A DNA stretch of 64,000 nucleotides from an uncultured bacterium (lineage in GTDB: Bacteria; Cyanobacteriota; Vampirovibrionia; Gastranaerophilales; Gastranaerophilaceae), in assembly GCA_900550295.1 (NCBI GenBank), contig URRM01000001.1, forward strand, positions 1 to 64,000. The letters run 5' to 3'. The position numbers and the translations under genes are program-made. This document shows positions 36,118 to 45,511 of the stretch, piece after piece. The notes under the pieces are model-generated. The model was not told the DNA's origin, did not search any database, and was given only the letters and a program-made list of their open reading frames with translations. How positions within the stretch are numbered: position 1 is the stretch's first letter; the number at the start of each line of letters is the position of its first letter.

Positions 36118-37395
36118 ATGAGTAAAATTAAAATAGGTCTTATAGGCTTAGGTACAGTAGGTGGCGGTGTTTTCAAAGTTTTGAAAGACTTTCCTGATGT
36201 TGAAATCACAAAAATTGCCGTAAAAAACATCGACAAACCTCGTAATATTGAAGGTTTAAACCGTGCAATGCTTACTACAGATCCTTATGAAATTGTAAAC
36301 AATCCTGAAAGTACAGTAGTAGCTGAACTTATTGGGGGAGTACATCCTGCTTATGAATTGATAAAAAAGGCTATTGAAAACGGTAAACATGTTGTTACCG
36401 CAAACAAAGAACTTTTAGCAAAACATGGTGAAGAGTTATTCAACTACGCAGAGCAACACAATGTTGTAATCCTTTATGAAGCTGCCATTGCCGGTGGTAT
36501 TCCGTTAATTATGCCTATAAAAACAATCCTTGCAGGTAATAAAATCACTAAAATCGAAGCCATTTTAAATGGCACAACCAACTACATATTAACAAATATG
36601 GACGTTAACCAATCTTCTTATGAAACAGTTCTAAAAGAAGCGCAAGAATTGGGCTATGCCGAAGCTGATCCGACAGGTGATGTTGAAGGTTTTGATTCTA
36701 CATATAAACTTACAACCCTTGCGACAATTACATTTAACAAACGTGTAAAATTAGAAAATGTTTACAGAGAAGGTATCACAAAAATAAAAGCAGAAGACAT
36801 CAAATATGCAAATGAATTGGGTTATAAAATAAAACTTGTTGCTTACGCACATATTGATGAAAATGACAATGCAGACGTAAGAGTTCATCCTATGTTTGTA
36901 AGCAAAGAAGAAACATTAGCTCACATCAACTATGTTAAAAATGCCGTAACTCTAACAGGTTCACCTGTTGGTAAAATAACTCTTTCCGGAGCAGGAGCCG
37001 GTGAAATGCCAACTGCAAGTTCGGTTGTTGGTGATATTTTGGCAATTGAAAGAGAGTATGGTACAACAGATTATATTTTACCAATGATGCGTTGCAAACA
37101 TGCTCATAGCACTGTTGCAAAGATGGTTCCTATTGAGGAAACTGAAAATAAATATTACTTACGTTTAATTGCAAACGACAAAATTGGCGGAATTGCAGAT
37201 ATAACAGAACATTTTGCAGAGAAAAAAATCAGTATTGAATCAATCTTAATGAAAGAAGTAAAAGAAAACAATACTGCAGAAATTGTTATTGTTACCGATA
37301 AATGCAAAGAGAAATTGATAACAGAATTAAAAGATGACTTTGCAAAACACAGTTGCGTAAAAGAATTAGCAAGCATGATTAGAATTAACGGTTAG
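36118..37395 (+). CDS. hom: Homoserine dehydrogenase
   Basis: This enzyme reduces aspartate semialdehyde to homoserine, the branch point to threonine and methionine. The 425-residue protein has the NAD(P)-binding GLGTVGGGV (8-16), [10 protein letters not shown] (near 97), the substrate region [10 protein letters not shown] and [10 protein letters not shown], the catalytic [10 protein letters not shown] (about 181-190), and a C-terminal ACT domain (about 345-425) for allosteric control by threonine. A GAAGGA site precedes the ATG, and thrC follows after 11 bases. Confidence 0.96.
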   Translation: MSKIKIGLIGLGTVGGGVFKVLKDFPDVEITKIAVKNIDKPRNIEGLNRAMLTTDPYEIVNNPESTVVAELIGGVHPAYELIKKAIENGKHVVTANKELLAKHGEELFNYAEQHNVVILYEAAIAGGIPLIMPIKTILAGNKITKIEAILNGTTNYILTNMDVNQSSYETVLKEAQELGYAEADPTGDVEGFDSTYKLTTLATITFNKRVKLENVYREGITKIKAEDIKYANELGYKIKLVAYAHIDENDNADVRVHPMFVSKEETLAHINYVKNAVTLTGSPVGKITLSGAGAGEMPTASSVVGDILAIEREYGTTDYILPMMRCKHAHSTVAKMVPIEETENKYYLRLIANDKIGGIADITEHFAEKKISIESILMKEVKENNTAEIVIVTDKCKEKLITELKDDFAKHSCVKELASMIRING

Positions 37396-37406
37396 AAAGG
37401 CAAAAA

Positions 37407-38462
37407 ATGACTTATTATAAAGGTTTGATTAACAAATATAGAGAATATTTACCGGTAGATGAATTTACACCAATTGTAACTTTAAACGAAGGTAATACTC
37501 CATTAATTAAAGCAGATAATTTAGCAAGAAAGTTAGAATTAGATGCTGAGATTTATTTAAAATTTGAAGGTTCAAACCCAACAGGCAGCTTTAAAGACCG
37601 TGGAATGACAATGGCTGTAACTAAGGCGAAAGAAGCGGGTTCAAACGCTATTATATGCGCATCAACAGGTAATACAAGCGCTTCTGCAGCAGCTTATGGA
37701 GCAAGAGCCGGTTTAAAAACATATGTATTAATTCCTGATGGTTACATTGCCCTTGGTAAACTATCTCAAGCAATGATGTATGGTGCTGAAATTATTGCAA
37801 TACAAGGTAATTTCGACCAAGCATTAGAAGTTGTAAGAAAAATTTCTGAAGAATATCCTATCACTTTGGTAAATTCGGTAAATCCTTACAGAATCGAAGG
37901 TCAAAAAACTGGTGCATTTGAAATTTGTGATGCATTAGGTCAAGCTCCGGATTACCACTTTATTCCGGTTGGTAATGCAGGAAACATTACTGCATATTGG
38001 AAAGGCTACAAAGAATATAACGAAAAAGGTAAAATTAATAATTTACCTAAGATGATGGGCTTTGAAGCAGAAGGTGCTGCAGCAATTGTTCGTGGAGAAA
38101 GAATTATGAACCCTGAAACTATTGCAACAGCAATTAGAATCGGCAATCCGGCAAGTTGGGAAAAAGCAGAAGCCGCAAGAGATGAAAGCAAAGGTACAAT
38201 TTCATCAGTAAACGACGATGAAATTATGACAGCTTACAAATTAATTGCAAATTGCGAAGGTGTTTTGGCAGAACCGGCTAGTGCCGCATCAGTTGCAGGT
38301 CTAATCAAATGCAGACACACAATTAAAACAGGTGCGAAATGTGTTTGTATTTTAACAGGAAACGGTTTAAAAGATCCTGATAACGCCATTAAATATTCTG
38401 GTGCAGAAGTTAAAAAGACATCAGCTGATATCAAAGATATTTTAAACGTTATGTCATTCTAA
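37407..38462 (+). CDS. thrC: Threonine synthase
   Basis: The PLP enzyme converts phosphohomoserine to threonine. The 351-residue protein is the short class II-like type. Its PLP lysine is in GSFKDRGM (near 58-65), with the phosphate loop [10 protein letters not shown] near 87. An AAAGG site precedes the ATG. It is in an operon with hom; thrB (homoserine kinase) is not adjacent. The stop codon overlaps the end of the convergent ribD gene by four bases. Confidence 0.95.
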   Translation: MTYYKGLINKYREYLPVDEFTPIVTLNEGNTPLIKADNLARKLELDAEIYLKFEGSNPTGSFKDRGMTMAVTKAKEAGSNAIICASTGNTSASAAAYGARAGLKTYVLIPDGYIALGKLSQAMMYGAEIIAIQGNFDQALEVVRKISEEYPITLVNSVNPYRIEGQKTGAFEICDALGQAPDYHFIPVGNAGNITAYWKGYKEYNEKGKINNLPKMMGFEAEGAAAIVRGERIMNPETIATAIRIGNPASWEKAEAARDESKGTISSVNDDEIMTAYKLIANCEGVLAEPASAASVAGLIKCRHTIKTGAKCVCILTGNGLKDPDNAIKYSGAEVKKTSADIKDILNVMSF

Positions 38463-39511
38463 TTTCGTTTTAGCGTAATTAAAACATCCGGTTCATACAT
38501 TTCAACAGATTGAATTGTATAGTTTTTTGATGCGCTAATTTCCTCAATATTTCGTCCTGAATATGCACTTTTTGCAGAATTATCACCAACAATTTTTGGA
38601 GCGACAAATTGGTAAATTTTATCAACAAAATTTTGTTCAATCAAATAACCATTTAACGTTCCTCCCGCTTCAACAAAAACAGAACGCAAGCCTAAATCAT
38701 ACAAATTTTCGAACAATTCGCCTAAATTCAATTTATTATTTTCTTCCGAAATATTTATATATTCAATATTTTTCGATGCATTTGATAAATCTGTTTTGCT
38801 CGTCACGACATAAATTTTACCGGTTTTAAAATATTGCATAGAAGTGTCACATTTTAATTCTCTATCAAGCAAAATTTTTGTTTTACAATCAAATTTTGGA
38901 TTGTCTATTAAAACAGTTGAAGATGTTGTTAAAACACAATCATATGCTTTTCTTAGCTCCATAACTTTTTCACGAGCTAAAGTAGATGTTATCCATTTTG
39001 AACTACCTGTTTTTGTTGCAATTTTTCCATCTAAGGTTGTTGCTGATTTCAAAGCTACAAAAATTTTTTGTTCTAACATATTTTTTATAAAAATTTCATT
39101 TAGAACTTTTGCTTCTTTTTCTAAAACACCTTCTACAACCTCAACACCTGCATTTTGAAGTTTTTTAACACCATTACCTGCAACAATAGGATTAACATCA
39201 CGCATTGCAATAACAACCTTTTTAAGCCCTCTTTCTATTATTAAATCAGCACAAGGTGGAGTTTTTCCATAATGCGAACAAGGTTCTAAATTTACAATCA
39301 AAGTTCCGCCAACGGCATCTTTTTCACCCAACTTGAGTAAAGCATCACGTTCTGCATGATTTTCGCCATACTTTTTGTGATAACCTGTTGAAATTTCATT
39401 ACCTTCTTTATCTAAAACCACACAACCAACCAATGGATTTGGAGAAACCTTTCCTGCTCCAAGTTTGGCTAGTTCTAAACATTTTTGCATATATTTTTCG
39501 TAACGTTGCAT
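38459..39511 (-). CDS. ribD: Bifunctional riboflavin biosynthesis protein RibD
   Basis: RibD performs the deaminase and reductase steps that follow GTP cyclohydrolase II. The 350 residues comprise an N-terminal cytidine-deaminase-like domain with zinc ligands in HAERDAL (near 52) and [11 protein letters not shown] (near 77-87), and a C-terminal reductase domain (about 150-350) with [12 protein letters not shown] and VEAGGTLNG. It is leaderless: TTTAAA, 17 bases, TAAAAT, six bases, ATG. An FMN riboswitch is therefore not possible in front of it. No ribE/ribBA/ribH is adjacent, and ribF lies 5 kb away. Confidence 0.95.
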   Translation of the reverse strand: MQRYEKYMQKCLELAKLGAGKVSPNPLVGCVVLDKEGNEISTGYHKKYGENHAERDALLKLGEKDAVGGTLIVNLEPCSHYGKTPPCADLIIERGLKKVVIAMRDVNPIVAGNGVKKLQNAGVEVVEGVLEKEAKVLNEIFIKNMLEQKIFVALKSATTLDGKIATKTGSSKWITSTLAREKVMELRKAYDCVLTTSSTVLIDNPKFDCKTKILLDRELKCDTSMQYFKTGKIYVVTSKTDLSNASKNIEYINISEENNKLNLGELFENLYDLGLRSVFVEAGGTLNGYLIEQNFVDKIYQFVAPKIVGDNSAKSAYSGRNIEEISASKNYTIQSVEMYEPDVLITLKRN

Positions 39512-39517
39512 ATTTGT

Positions 39518-39546
39518 ATTTTACAATAAATTATGTTAAATTTAAA
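39518..39546 (-). promoter_or_regulatory. Leaderless promoter of ribD
   Basis: Minus strand: -35 TTTAAA (39546-39541), 17-base spacer, -10 TAAAAT (39523-39518), six bases, ATG 39511. Confidence 0.55.
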
Positions 39547-39561
39547 CAAAAGGAGAATTTT

Positions 39562-40236
39562 ATGGCTTTTGATTTGAAATATTTAGGACACAGTGCGTTT
39601 GAAATTAAATTTTTTGATAAATCAATTTTAATTGATCCTTTTTTAGGAGCAAATCCTGATTATGATTACAGGGTAGAAAATGTTTCAGATATCTTTTTAA
39701 CACACGGGCATGCCGACCACATCGGTAATGCTATTGATATTGCTAAATATAGTCAATCAACAATAACTGCCGTATTTGAACTTGCCAACTACTGTTCTCA
39801 AAAAGGAGTTCGCACTAATGGTGTAAACTTTGGAGGATGGCTAGATTACGATTGGGGTAGAGCCATTTTTGTCCCTGCTTTTCACTCTAGTTCTAACTTA
39901 GAAGGTCAATACATGGGTGAACCTGCCGGAATTGTATTTGAAATTTCCGGAGTAAGAATTTATCATGCCGGCGATACTTGCTTATTTAGCGACATGAAAT
40001 TAATAAAAGAATTATACAATCCTGACGTTGTAATGCTTCCTGTCGGAGGAACTTTCACAATGGATATTGAACATGCTGCAATTGCTGTAGATTGGTTAAG
40101 ACCAAGAGTTTTAATTCCAATGCATTACAATACCTTCAGTTCTATTTACACAGATATTGAACATTTTGAAATAATGCTTCAATCAAAAGGTATAAATTAT
40201 CAAACAATGCAAATAAATGAAGTTCTTAACTTCTAA
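39562..40236 (+). CDS. UPF0173-type metal-dependent hydrolase (metallo-beta-lactamase fold)
   Basis: I start at ATG 39562, eight bases after AAGGAG; upstream in-frame codons overlap the ribD start region and have no family character. The 224-residue product begins FDLKYLGHSAFEI, has the metal motif THGHADHIG (near 50-58), then AGDTCLFSD near 142 and a final MHYNTF near 190. These are the marks of UPF0173 hydrolases, whose physiological substrate is unknown. Its 3' end overlaps that of the next gene, on the other strand, by 11 bases. Confidence 0.9.
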   Translation: MAFDLKYLGHSAFEIKFFDKSILIDPFLGANPDYDYRVENVSDIFLTHGHADHIGNAIDIAKYSQSTITAVFELANYCSQKGVRTNGVNFGGWLDYDWGRAIFVPAFHSSSNLEGQYMGEPAGIVFEISGVRIYHAGDTCLFSDMKLIKELYNPDVVMLPVGGTFTMDIEHAAIAVDWLRPRVLIPMHYNTFSSIYTDIEHFEIMLQSKGINYQTMQINEVLNF

Positions 40237-41221
40237 CTTTAAAAACTCCACCGGTTTCTGCAAACAACACAACTTCACTTGTTTGTGATTCTTGTTTGAT
40301 TAACTTATAGAAATCTTTTACCAAAATCATTTGTGTTTGAACGCAATTGAACTTGTTATTTTGCAAATATTCATCTAAATCTTTTGAATTTGAAACATAT
40401 TTCTTTTGTTTCACAAATAAAGAATATTGTCTTGAACGTTTTGTAATTTCTTGCTTTGCAAAACCTATTACATTGTCATAATTTAATGTAAAACCTGTTG
40501 AAGAAGTTATATCTAATACATAGTTATGTCCGTCGTAAGTTTTTATTGAAAAATATGCCAAAAGGGTATGTAAGTTTTCATCTTCCAAAACATATTGCCA
40601 TTCAACATTATCTGCCAAACCTTTAAAAAATCTTGAATAATATTCATTTTTCGTTTTTAACATTGAAGGTTTAAAGTGTGTAATTAGTGAATCATTAAAC
40701 AACATCGCTACAGCTTGTGCATCAGAATTTTTAAATTGTCTAAAGCCGTGAATATCATTTGAAATAAAACCGCTATTATCAACTCTATAAAGTTCTTCAT
40801 CCGCACATTTTCTAAATCCGCAACCATCAATAAAAAGTTTTAATAATTCATCATGTGATTCATCAATTGAAGCAACAAAAGATTGAGCTCCCTTTGCACC
40901 ATAACGAGCTATAACAAACTCTATAAGTTGCTTACCAACATCATAATAATCCTTTTTAAATAAAAGTTTTGTTATGTTAATTCTTTGATGATTACCAATT
41001 TTCGGCAAAACTGAAATCATACCATGTAACTCATTACCATCAACCAAAACATAAGATTCTGATTTGAATTTCAAATTTAAAGGCAACCAATAATGAAACA
41101 AATCACACGAAGTGTTTAAAAGTCTTTTTACGAACTTTTCTGCCTCGTCATTTCCTAAAAAAGAAATCATTTCTTTAACTTTATCTCTGTCAAACGGTGA
41201 TAATTTTCTTATGATTGTCAT
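40226..41221 (-). CDS. GNAT-like acetyltransferase family protein
   Basis: A 331-residue protein with the beta-alpha pattern of GNAT acetyltransferases. The N-terminal half starts TIIRKLSPFDRDKVKEMI and has a YVLVDGNELHGMISVLP strand pair and an IDGCGFRKC ending. The second half (about 155-331) repeats a similar pattern and looks like a second, degenerate GNAT domain. Substrate unknown. The promoter is strong and leaderless: TTGATT, 17 bases, TATAAT, six bases, ATG. It diverges from the dehydrogenase pair, with 55 bases between the two ATGs. Confidence 0.6.
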   Translation of the reverse strand: MTIIRKLSPFDRDKVKEMISFLGNDEAEKFVKRLLNTSCDLFHYWLPLNLKFKSESYVLVDGNELHGMISVLPKIGNHQRINITKLLFKKDYYDVGKQLIEFVIARYGAKGAQSFVASIDESHDELLKLFIDGCGFRKCADEELYRVDNSGFISNDIHGFRQFKNSDAQAVAMLFNDSLITHFKPSMLKTKNEYYSRFFKGLADNVEWQYVLEDENLHTLLAYFSIKTYDGHNYVLDITSSTGFTLNYDNVIGFAKQEITKRSRQYSLFVKQKKYVSNSKDLDEYLQNNKFNCVQTQMILVKDFYKLIKQESQTSEVVLFAETGGVFKVRS

Positions 41222-41227
41222 AACTAA

Positions 41228-41256
41228 ATTATATCTATTTTTAATTCATTAATCAA
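41228..41256 (-). promoter_or_regulatory. Leaderless promoter of the GNAT-like gene
   Basis: Minus strand: TTGATT (41256-41251), a 17-base spacer, consensus TATAAT (41233-41228), six bases, ATG 41221. Confidence 0.65.
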
Positions 41257-41261
41257 GTTTA

Positions 41262-41270
41262 TGCTAAAAT
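41262..41270 (+). promoter_or_regulatory. Extended -10 promoter of the first zinc dehydrogenase
   Basis: TGC-TAAAAT ends at 41270, six bases before ATG 41277. An in-frame TTG at 41271 would lie upstream of the predicted transcription start. Confidence 0.55.
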
Positions 41271-41276
41271 TTGATT

Positions 41277-42290
41277 ATGAAAACAGCTATCTATAATCAA
41301 GGAAAAATTGAATTAATTAACACAGAAAAGCCCTCTCTAAGTGGCAAACATGGTGCCATTTTAAAGATTTTTGGATGTGGACTTTGTGGTTCTGACATCG
41401 TTAAATATAAAGAAAATTTAGTAAAAGATGGAACAGTTTTAGGGCACGAAATTGTTGGCGAAATAGTTGAAATTAACTCTAACACGGATTTCAAAGTTGG
41501 AGATAAAATTGTTTCTTCACACCATATACCTTGTTTTCATTGTACTTATTGTGAAAATGAAAATTACTCAATGTGCCAACATTTTAAACAAACAAATATC
41601 TTCCCTGGAGGCTTTGCAGAATATGTTTATCTTTCAGAAGAACATCTTCAAAATGTTGCACACGTCATTCCTGAAGATTTAACAAATCAAGAAATTGCAT
41701 TTTACGAACCTTTAGGCTGTTGTGTCCGTGCAATTAAGCGCTGTAACTTAAAAAAAGGCGCCAAAGTTCTTGTTATCGGACTTGGTTCAATCGGCTATAT
41801 TATGGCTCAAGGTTTAAAAGCATTCGGAATGGATGTTTACGGATGTGACCTAATTGATGAAAGAATTGAACTTGCAAACAAAGTCGGAATAAAATCATTC
41901 AATTCAAAAGACACCGAAAAATCAGTTGAATTCATAAAATCAAACACTGATAATTTAGGTGCTGATGCAATATTTATGACATCCGGAGCTGATGCTACAA
42001 TTGATTTGGCACTAAAAACAGTTAGAAATGGCGGAAAAATTTTGATTTTTGCAAGCACACCAAAAAACTTTGGCTACGCAAACAATGAAATTTACTATAG
42101 AGAAATAACTGTTATGGGAAGCTATTCCCCTTCACCAAAAGATTTAGAAGATTCTTATAATCTATTAAAAAACGGTGAAGTAAATGTTCATGGTATTTCA
42201 ACAATCTATGAAATAGGTGACATTCAAAAAGCATTTGACGATACAATTTCAAACGAAGTTTATAAAGCATATATAAAGGTTAGCGAATAG
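41277..42290 (+). CDS. Zinc-dependent medium-chain dehydrogenase (paralog 1)
   Basis: A 337-residue MDR-superfamily alcohol/polyol dehydrogenase. Catalytic zinc ligands are in GCGLCGSD (C36) and GHEIVGE (near 58), and the structural-zinc cysteines are in CFHCTYCENENYSMC (near 83-97). The Rossmann motif is GLGSIG near 166. The substrate is unknown; sorbitol/threonine-dehydrogenase-like is the nearest description. A second member of the same family follows after two bases, so both are one operon. Confidence 0.9.
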   Translation: MKTAIYNQGKIELINTEKPSLSGKHGAILKIFGCGLCGSDIVKYKENLVKDGTVLGHEIVGEIVEINSNTDFKVGDKIVSSHHIPCFHCTYCENENYSMCQHFKQTNIFPGGFAEYVYLSEEHLQNVAHVIPEDLTNQEIAFYEPLGCCVRAIKRCNLKKGAKVLVIGLGSIGYIMAQGLKAFGMDVYGCDLIDERIELANKVGIKSFNSKDTEKSVEFIKSNTDNLGADAIFMTSGADATIDLALKTVRNGGKILIFASTPKNFGYANNEIYYREITVMGSYSPSPKDLEDSYNLLKNGEVNVHGISTIYEIGDIQKAFDDTISNEVYKAYIKVSE

Positions 42291-42292
42291 AT

Positions 42293-43324
42293 ATGAAAGC
42301 AATTAGATTTTATGCACCACAAGATATCAGATATGAAGAAGTACCCATTACACCACCAAAAGCAGGCGAAGTTGTCATTAAAATAAAAGCTGCTTTAACT
42401 TGTGGCACTGATGTAAAAACCTTCCGTAGGGGGCATCCCGTTTTGATAAAAAAAATTCCATCAGGGTTTGGACATGAATTTTCCGGTATAATTGATGAAC
42501 TTGGAGAAGGTGTGACTAACTTTAAAGTTGGAGATAGAGTTGCTGTTGCAAATTCTGCACCTTGCGGAGAATGTTTTTTCTGTAAGCGAGAACAATTTAA
42601 TTTATGCGAAAACCTGAATTTATTAAATGGTGCTTATGCTGAATACATAACAGTTCCAGAGAGAATTGTTAGTAAAAATATGTACGTAATTCCTGACAAT
42701 TTGAGTTTTGAAAAAGCCGCATTTTGTGAACCTTTAGCCAATGTTGTACACGGCGTTGCAAGGACAGAAATAAAAGCAGGACAAAGTGTGGGAATTATCG
42801 GCATTGGACCTATCGGGTTAATGTTTGCACGAGTTGCAAAACTTAAAGGTGCAAGAATAATCGTTGCAGGTAGAAACGAAACAAAATTAAGACTTGCAGA
42901 CGAATTTGCTCATGCTGATGAAATTATTGATTTAAAAAAATATCCTAATCCTGAAAAAATATTTAAAGGTTTTTCAGACGAAAATAAAGGTTTGGATGTT
43001 GCAGTTGAATGCGTAGGATTACCTGAGATTTGGGAACAAGTTTTCGGGCTTGTTAGAAAAGGTGGCACCGTTCATTTCTTTGGTGGTTGCAAAAGTGGTT
43101 CAACAGTCACTTTTGACACAACAAAAATGCATTATGGTGACATAAAAATAATGAGTGTCTTCCACCATACCCCTAAATATTTTAAAGAAGCTCTGGATTT
43201 AATTGCCTCTGGAGATATTGAAGTTGAAAAATTAATTACCGAAAAATTGGGACTAAAAGATGTCGAATATGCAATGAAACAGCACATCGACGGAAAAGCT
43301 ATTAAATTTTTAATAAAACCTTAG
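42293..43324 (+). CDS. Zinc-dependent medium-chain dehydrogenase (paralog 2)
   Basis: A 343-residue MDR dehydrogenase with TCGTDVK (C38), GHEFSG (near 63), structural-zinc cysteines in CGECFFCKREQFNLC (near 92-106) and GIGPIG near 172. Length, zinc motifs and order match the preceding gene, but identity is moderate by eye, so these are old paralogs rather than a recent duplication. Its spacing of two bases implies translational coupling. The stop overlaps a small minus-strand frame. Confidence 0.9.
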   Translation: MKAIRFYAPQDIRYEEVPITPPKAGEVVIKIKAALTCGTDVKTFRRGHPVLIKKIPSGFGHEFSGIIDELGEGVTNFKVGDRVAVANSAPCGECFFCKREQFNLCENLNLLNGAYAEYITVPERIVSKNMYVIPDNLSFEKAAFCEPLANVVHGVARTEIKAGQSVGIIGIGPIGLMFARVAKLKGARIIVAGRNETKLRLADEFAHADEIIDLKKYPNPEKIFKGFSDENKGLDVAVECVGLPEIWEQVFGLVRKGGTVHFFGGCKSGSTVTFDTTKMHYGDIKIMSVFHHTPKYFKEALDLIASGDIEVEKLITEKLGLKDVEYAMKQHIDGKAIKFLIKP

Positions 43325-43500
43325 TGTGATTTTACAATCTTTTTAAAAAATTTACCAAAAATTCCGTTTGGTTGTAAAAAGTCTAAAGTAATTTCAATGT
43401 CTTTAGCTTCTTGCCATAGGTGTTTAATAGCATTTGAAGTTTTTTTAGCTTCAAACAGGTCAGCAGCTAACATTTTTTCTTTAAAACCATTTGATAACAT
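43321..43500 (-). CDS. Small open frame or gene remnant behind fmt
   Basis: On the minus strand a frame is open from 43569 to the stop at 43321 (82 codons), but the first ATG is at 43500, giving 59 residues. The text looks protein-like (FKEKMLAADLFEAKK, AIKHLWQEAKDIEITLDFL, GIFGKFFKKIVKSH). The codons before the ATG continue in the same style with three cysteines (CFPCC). An AGAGG sits near 43562-43566 without an in-frame start. It may be the tail of a decayed gene or a short gene with an uncertain start. No family recognised. Confidence 0.35.
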   Translation of the reverse strand: MLSNGFKEKMLAADLFEAKKTSNAIKHLWQEAKDIEITLDFLQPNGIFGKFFKKIVKSH

Positions 43501-43578
43501 GTGAATAATTCCAATTCTTGTGAACTCTCTGAAATTATCACAACATGGAAAACAATTAAATCCTCTATATTACGTATA

Positions 43579-44544
43579 TTATAATGCCAAATCGTGTAAA
43601 TCTACAAAATATTTTATGTATTTAGAAGTAAACAATCTGTTTATACGTCCATATAACTTCAATTTGCTCATTTTTAACAATTTTCCGTCACCACATAAAA
43701 TTGTTAAAGAATTTTCTTGAAAGTTTTTATCCAAAATTGTTCCTGCTGTCGTAAATTCAGTGTTATTATCCAAAATTTCTAATTCGTAAGGATTTGGAGT
43801 AAAAAATCTGTTTTTATAAGAAAAATAAGTCTTTGACCATGGATAAAAACCACGAATTTGAGCCGAAATTTCTTCTGCCGATTTACTAAAATCTAACATT
43901 ATATCATCACGTGTAATTTGAGGATAATAAGTTGCTCTTTCCTCGTTTTGAACTACAGGAATAATAAAATCGTCAGCAAGCATATTCAACAACTCTGTAA
44001 CGGCTGAACGTGCTGTTAAAACTGTTCTTTCTTTAAGTTCTTTGCCTGTATCATCAGGTTTTATTTCAATTTGTTTTTGCAACAAAATTGCACCTGCATC
44101 ATACTCTTCACTCATCAAATGAAAAGTAATACCCGACATTTTTTCTTGATGTCTAATTGTTTCCAGATAAGGATTAGGTCCTCTATACTTTGGCAACAAT
44201 GATGGGTGAACATTAATCATTGCAATTTTTGGCAATTGAATAGATTCTTTTTTTAGTTTTTCTCCCCAAGTACCAATTAACACTATATCTGGATTTAATT
44301 TTAAAATTTCTTTTCTAAACTGTTCTGAATTAGCACTTTTTGACTTTAATTCAGGCACATTATAGCTCTTAATATAACTGTATTCAGTTGAAGGAAGAAC
44401 AAAGTCTTTTATTTTTGTATAAATATCAAGTTTTTTGAGTTTTTCATGACGCATAACACCAACAATTTTGCAGTTTGCATCCTGTACGCCTGCAATTAAA
44501 TTGCCTAACATCTCACCATGACCTAATATAACTACTCTAAACAT
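43579..44544 (-). CDS. Methionyl-tRNA formyltransferase-like protein
   Basis: The 321-residue protein has the formyltransferase fold. Catalytic Asn-His are in MINVHPSLLPKYRG (near 110-123) and the Asp in EYDAGAILLQKQI (near 150). The Fmt-like C-terminal domain (about 210-310) follows. True Fmt formylates initiator Met-tRNA, and the overall length and C-terminal domain fit it. The N-terminal region is divergent and no def gene is adjacent, so another formyltransferase is possible. The start overlaps ribF by 13 bases. Confidence 0.75.
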   Translation of the reverse strand: MFRVVILGHGEMLGNLIAGVQDANCKIVGVMRHEKLKKLDIYTKIKDFVLPSTEYSYIKSYNVPELKSKSANSEQFRKEILKLNPDIVLIGTWGEKLKKESIQLPKIAMINVHPSLLPKYRGPNPYLETIRHQEKMSGITFHLMSEEYDAGAILLQKQIEIKPDDTGKELKERTVLTARSAVTELLNMLADDFIIPVVQNEERATYYPQITRDDIMLDFSKSAEEISAQIRGFYPWSKTYFSYKNRFFTPNPYELEILDNNTEFTTAGTILDKNFQENSLTILCGDGKLLKMSKLKLYGRINRLFTSKYIKYFVDLHDLAL

Positions 44545-45428
44545 TCAATATCCTTCTCAATTTGAGCCTTTAACTCTGCCAAAGATTGAAATTTCTTCTC
44601 ATTTCTTATTTTAACTAAAAAACTTACTTTTACCAATTCTCCATAAATATCTTGGTTAAAATCAATAATATGAACCTCTAATAACTTTTGAGAGTCGTCT
44701 GTAACTGTTGGATTTGAACCAAAATTTGCAATCCCCATATATTTTTTACCTAAAACTTCTACCTCAACAGCATAAACACCGTCCGGTATATTTATCATTT
44801 TTTCAGGCATTTTTAAATTTGCAGTTTTAAATCCAATCGTACGACCTATTTGTCTACCTTTAATTACTTCATTTTTAACATAAAATCTATAACCCAGCAT
44901 TGAATTGGCTTTTGGAATATCACCATTTGATAATGCTTTTCGTATTGCAGTTGAACTTATAACATCTTCATTTAATTTTATTGGATTAATTTCTTTAAAT
45001 TCGTATCCATACTCTTGCTGCATCAATCTTAAATAGTCCACACCGCCGGATTTGTTATAGCCAAAATAGTGATTAAATCCGGTTGCAATCATTTTTGGAT
45101 GTAAATCATCAACCAAATTTTTTAAATAATCTGAAGCTGTTTGTTTTGCTAAATCTTCCGTAAAATCAGAAAGATACAAATAATCCACACCCAGCTTTTT
45201 TATCGCTTTAATTTTCTCTTCAAGAGTAATTATATAATTTGGTTTTACATTATTCAATGCAACATATGGAGATTGGCGAAAAGTTACAACCGCAGATTTT
45301 ATGTTGTTTTTCTTGGCATAATCAACAGCAGCGTTAATTACAGCTTTATGACCTAAATGAACGCCATCAAAAAAACCCAGGGCAATCGCCAAATTTTCGT
45401 TACTTTTTAACTTGTTTAAAATCTCCAT
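44532..45428 (-). CDS. ribF: Bifunctional riboflavin kinase / FAD synthetase
   Basis: RibF makes FMN and then FAD. The 298-residue protein has the adenylyltransferase domain with ALGFFDGVHLGHK (16-28) and the ISSTAIRKAL motif near 162, then the kinase domain with GRTIGFKTANL (near 195). The message is leaderless, with TATAAT six bases before the ATG. An fmt-like gene overlaps its end, so flavin and initiator-tRNA genes share a transcript. Confidence 0.96.
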   Translation of the reverse strand: MEILNKLKSNENLAIALGFFDGVHLGHKAVINAAVDYAKKNNIKSAVVTFRQSPYVALNNVKPNYIITLEEKIKAIKKLGVDYLYLSDFTEDLAKQTASDYLKNLVDDLHPKMIATGFNHYFGYNKSGGVDYLRLMQQEYGYEFKEINPIKLNEDVISSTAIRKALSNGDIPKANSMLGYRFYVKNEVIKGRQIGRTIGFKTANLKMPEKMINIPDGVYAVEVEVLGKKYMGIANFGSNPTVTDDSQKLLEVHIIDFNQDIYGELVKVSFLVKIRNEKKFQSLAELKAQIEKDIECLE

Positions 45429-45434
45429 AGAAAC

Positions 45435-45440
45435 ATTATA
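45435..45440 (-). promoter_or_regulatory. -10 element of leaderless ribF
   Basis: Consensus TATAAT on the minus strand is followed by six bases and ATG 45428. I see no convincing -35 box. Confidence 0.55.
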
Positions 45441-45463
45441 TTATAAAATTAATTCAAATATTG

Positions 45464-45492
45464 TCATGAAAAAATTTTTTTCATGATAAAAT
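45464..45492 (+). promoter_or_regulatory. Perfect palindrome overlapping an extended -10 promoter
   Basis: TCATGAAAAAA and TTTTTTCATGA (45464-45474 and 45476-45486) form an 11-bp inverted repeat with a 1-base centre. Its right arm supplies the TGA of TGA-TAAAAT (45484-45492), the likely promoter of the 45512 gene. A dimeric regulator site is a reasonable reading. Confidence 0.5.
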
Positions 45493-45511
45493 TATTTCAA
45501 GGAACAAACTC

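Noticed and set aside
39512..39561. An FMN riboswitch in front of ribD or other riboflavin genes
   Set aside because: ribD and ribF appear leaderless, and no RFN-like conserved blocks are visible upstream of either.
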